Below, piece after piece: positions 5,217-6,667 of a DNA stretch of 6,667 bases (its first letter is position 1; each line of letters begins with the position of its first letter). Under the pieces are notes generated by a model. That model saw only the letters and a list, made by a program, of their open reading frames with translations. It was not told where the DNA came from and searched no databases. The position numbers were made by a program, and so were the translations under genes. Location of the stretch: positions 1-6,667 of the forward strand of contig JAUVRS010000149.1 of assembly GCA_030597505.1 (NCBI GenBank), read 5' to 3'. The stretch comes from Desulfobacteraceae bacterium (GTDB lineage Bacteria; Desulfobacterota; DSM-4660; Desulfatiglandales; Desulfatiglandaceae).

Positions 5217-6667
5217 TGCAGACCTCGCTTTCTTGCTCTTTCAAGGACTGGTTGTATTCGGTTTTGAGATGTTCCTTTTTTATCCCGTGATCAATAAAAT
5301 CCCACGGCAGACGTTCATCAAGACCCTTTGGACGGTATACAAAAAATTCGGGGTTCAAATCAGAGATTCGTAGCGCCTTTGTCCAGTCACCCCCAGACTT
5401 ATGACAGTTAAAAAGGATTGAACCGACCCGTCTGTCTCCAACTGAAATCAATGTCTGTATATAGGCCCACTTGGGGAGGTCGACATTCACTTTAATCCCC
5501 CCCTCTTTTGTCAGTGTCTTTTGTAACCGCTTTTGTTTCTTTTTGAGGGAAGATACTTCTTCCATGGCACACCATTGAAAGGGGGTAAATGGTTTTGGCA
5601 CAAAACAGTTAACACTCAATCTGATCCGGCCTATTTTCCCACGGGGGGCCGATTCCTTGACCATATGGTGTTTTATAACCTTAACAAGATTTACAATTGC
5701 ATTGACATCTTCGCTGGTTTCTGTTGGAAGGCCGATAAGAAAATATAGCCTTAGCGAGAAATCATGTGTTTTGGATATAAGCCGGACTGCATCTGTGATT
5801 TGTTTGGTTGTGAGATGTTTGTTAATGACCCGTCGCAGACGATCGGAACCCGCCTCGGGTGCTATGGCGAGAGATCTTTGCCCTGCCTGTTTCAAGTCCC
5901 TGAGAAGTGACGGGGTCAGGCCGTCCGCCCTCAGGGAGGAAACGGAAAAACCGCACCCGTGACCGACAATTAAAGATGTCAACATCTCTATATGGGGTAT
6001 GTCAGAAACGGCCGTACCCAGCAACCCCACCTGACGACACCCCTTAAGGACATCTTCCACAAAACAGCAAAGGCGCGATTCCCCATGAAACCTTGGAGGG
6101 CGGTACACATACCCGGCGGCACAAAAACGGCATGAACGTCCACACCCCCGCCCCACCTCGATCAGGACCCTGTCGGAAAACTCTGTCTCCGAAGTGGTGA
6201 CCACGGTATGGCCCACCTCTTCGCCAAGAGGGTCCTGACGAGGCACCCTGATTTTTTCAGGAATATTATCCTTGATAGGAAAGAATTCCCTCAAGGTTCC
6301 ATCATTGTTGTATTCCGGGCGATAAAAAGCCGGAACGTAAAGACCGTGTATCGATCTGGAAAGGGTTTCAAGGGTCTCATCCTTGTCAACGCCTTTATTC
6401 GTCATTTCCTGAAAGAGATCAATAAACGCACCCAGGTTGGCTTCGGCTTCCCACAACAAAAAAAAATCCACAAATGAGGCCAAAGGTTCGGGATTAAGAA
6501 AGGTGGTCACTCCGCCTGCCATGACAAGCGGGAAAGAGGAACTTCTTTCTTCTGCAAAAAGAGGGATTCTGGCCAGTTCTAATATCTTTAAAATGTTAGG
6601 ATAGTCATTTTCAAAGGAAAGAGAAAAGGCCACAAGGTCGAACTTGTGAACGGGGGTTTGTGTCTCC
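5167..6667 (-). CDS. B12-binding-type radical SAM protein (TIGR03960-like), 5' end outside window
   Basis: Radical SAM enzyme of the family usually annotated as TIGR03960; its substrate is not established. The frame is open to the right edge, so the start lies outside; the GTG at 6633 is internal, because the 11 codons before it (ETQTPVHKFDL) continue the expected N-terminal fold. Counting from the GTG codon as residue 1, the 4Fe-4S/SAM motif CxxxCxxC is C164, C168, C171 in GRGCGRSCRFCAAGY (around 6120-6150). The SAM-contacting regions follow, including RADGLTPSLL and LAIAPEAGSDRLR, and LYFLIGLPTE lies near residue 297. The C-terminus carries a second cysteine cluster, C472, C477, C480, C483, typical of this family and possibly a metal site. 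About 499 residues are visible; full members are near 600, so roughly 80-120 are missing, including any cobalamin-domain start. The DUF2344 partner often fused or adjacent is not seen downstream. Stop is TGA at 5167-5169. Family call is firm, function is unknown. Confidence 0.9.
   Translation of the reverse strand, partial: ETQTPVHKFDLVAFSLSFENDYPNILKILELARIPLFAEERSSSFPLVMAGGVTTFLNPEPLASFVDFFLLWEAEANLGAFIDLFQEMTNKGVDKDETLETLSRSIHGLYVPAFYRPEYNNDGTLREFFPIKDNIPEKIRVPRQDPLGEEVGHTVVTTSETEFSDRVLIEVGRGCGRSCRFCAAGYVYRPPRFHGESRLCCFVEDVLKGCRQVGLLGTAVSDIPHIEMLTSLIVGHGCGFSVSSLRADGLTPSLLRDLKQAGQRSLAIAPEAGSDRLRRVINKHLTTKQITDAVRLISKTHDFSLRLYFLIGLPTETSEDVNAIVNLVKVIKHHMVKESAPRGKIGRIRLSVNCFVPKPFTPFQWCAMEEVSSLKKKQKRLQKTLTKEGGIKVNVDLPKWAYIQTLISVGDRRVGSILFNCHKSGGDWTKALRISDLNPEFFVYRPKGLDERLPWDFIDHGIKKEHLKTEYNQSLKEQESEVCSVGKCYRCGVCHRPES
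5223..5226 (-). promoter_or_regulatory. GAGG ribosome-binding-like site for the GTG start at 5216
   Basis: GAGG lies 6 nt upstream of the GTG at 5216. It is also part of the coding sequence for the conserved C-terminal cysteine cluster of the radical SAM gene (codons for Glu-Val before the first Cys), so it may be coincidental. It is the main argument for the longer start; the TTG at 5162 lacks a convincing Shine-Dalgarno. Confidence 0.35.

Noticed and set aside
4879..5373. A 164-codon plus-strand open frame with a hydrophobic stretch
   Set aside because: It is antisense to the junction of two well-supported genes, including the conserved cysteine tail; no ribosome binding site or homology was apparent.

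Overview
The window looks like accessory chromosome of an anaerobic bacterium, most plausibly a member of Desulfobacterota (former Deltaproteobacteria). This is inferred from three things: a TIGR03960-type radical SAM protein, a ferredoxin:thioredoxin reductase catalytic subunit with no variable subunit beside it, and a DUF6125-like protein, a combination I associate with sulfate-reducing and syntrophic lineages. Base composition is near-balanced by eye. No RNA genes, insertion sequences, CRISPR arrays or phage genes were seen.

All six genes lie on the minus strand, so transcription runs from high to low coordinates. In that order they are: (1) a radical SAM protein entering from the right edge, with its N-terminus outside the window (5167-6667); (2) a large, probably exported protein of about 1013-1031 residues with 12-13 copies of a 26-27 residue D-x-x-G-x-D-x-Y repeat followed by HEAT-like repeats (2121-5216); (3) a small CGHC glutaredoxin/thioredoxin-like protein (1844-2095); (4) an FtrB-like ferredoxin:thioredoxin reductase catalytic subunit overlapping gene 3 by ATGA (1512-1847); (5) a 174-residue DUF6125-like protein (946-1470); and (6) a ZnuA/TroA-like metal-binding lipid- or periplasm-targeted ABC transporter component that runs off the left edge (1-856). 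Gene 6 has no stop codon in the window and was reconstructed by direct translation.

Gaps between genes are 25, 41 and 89 nt, and two junctions overlap or nearly touch, so genes 1-5 read as one transcription unit. The 89-nt gap before gene 6 is the only place where an extra promoter could easily sit. There is no stretch above 300 bases without a gene.

Functionally, genes 3 and 4 form a likely cytoplasmic thiol relay: reduced ferredoxin to the 4Fe-4S FtrB, then to the CGHC protein, then to unknown targets. Gene 5 is Cys/His-rich and could be a client or a metal/cofactor protein. Genes 2 and 6 carry export signals and act outside the cytoplasm. The repeat protein is the least explained and most interesting item. 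Whether all these genes serve one process is not shown by the sequence.
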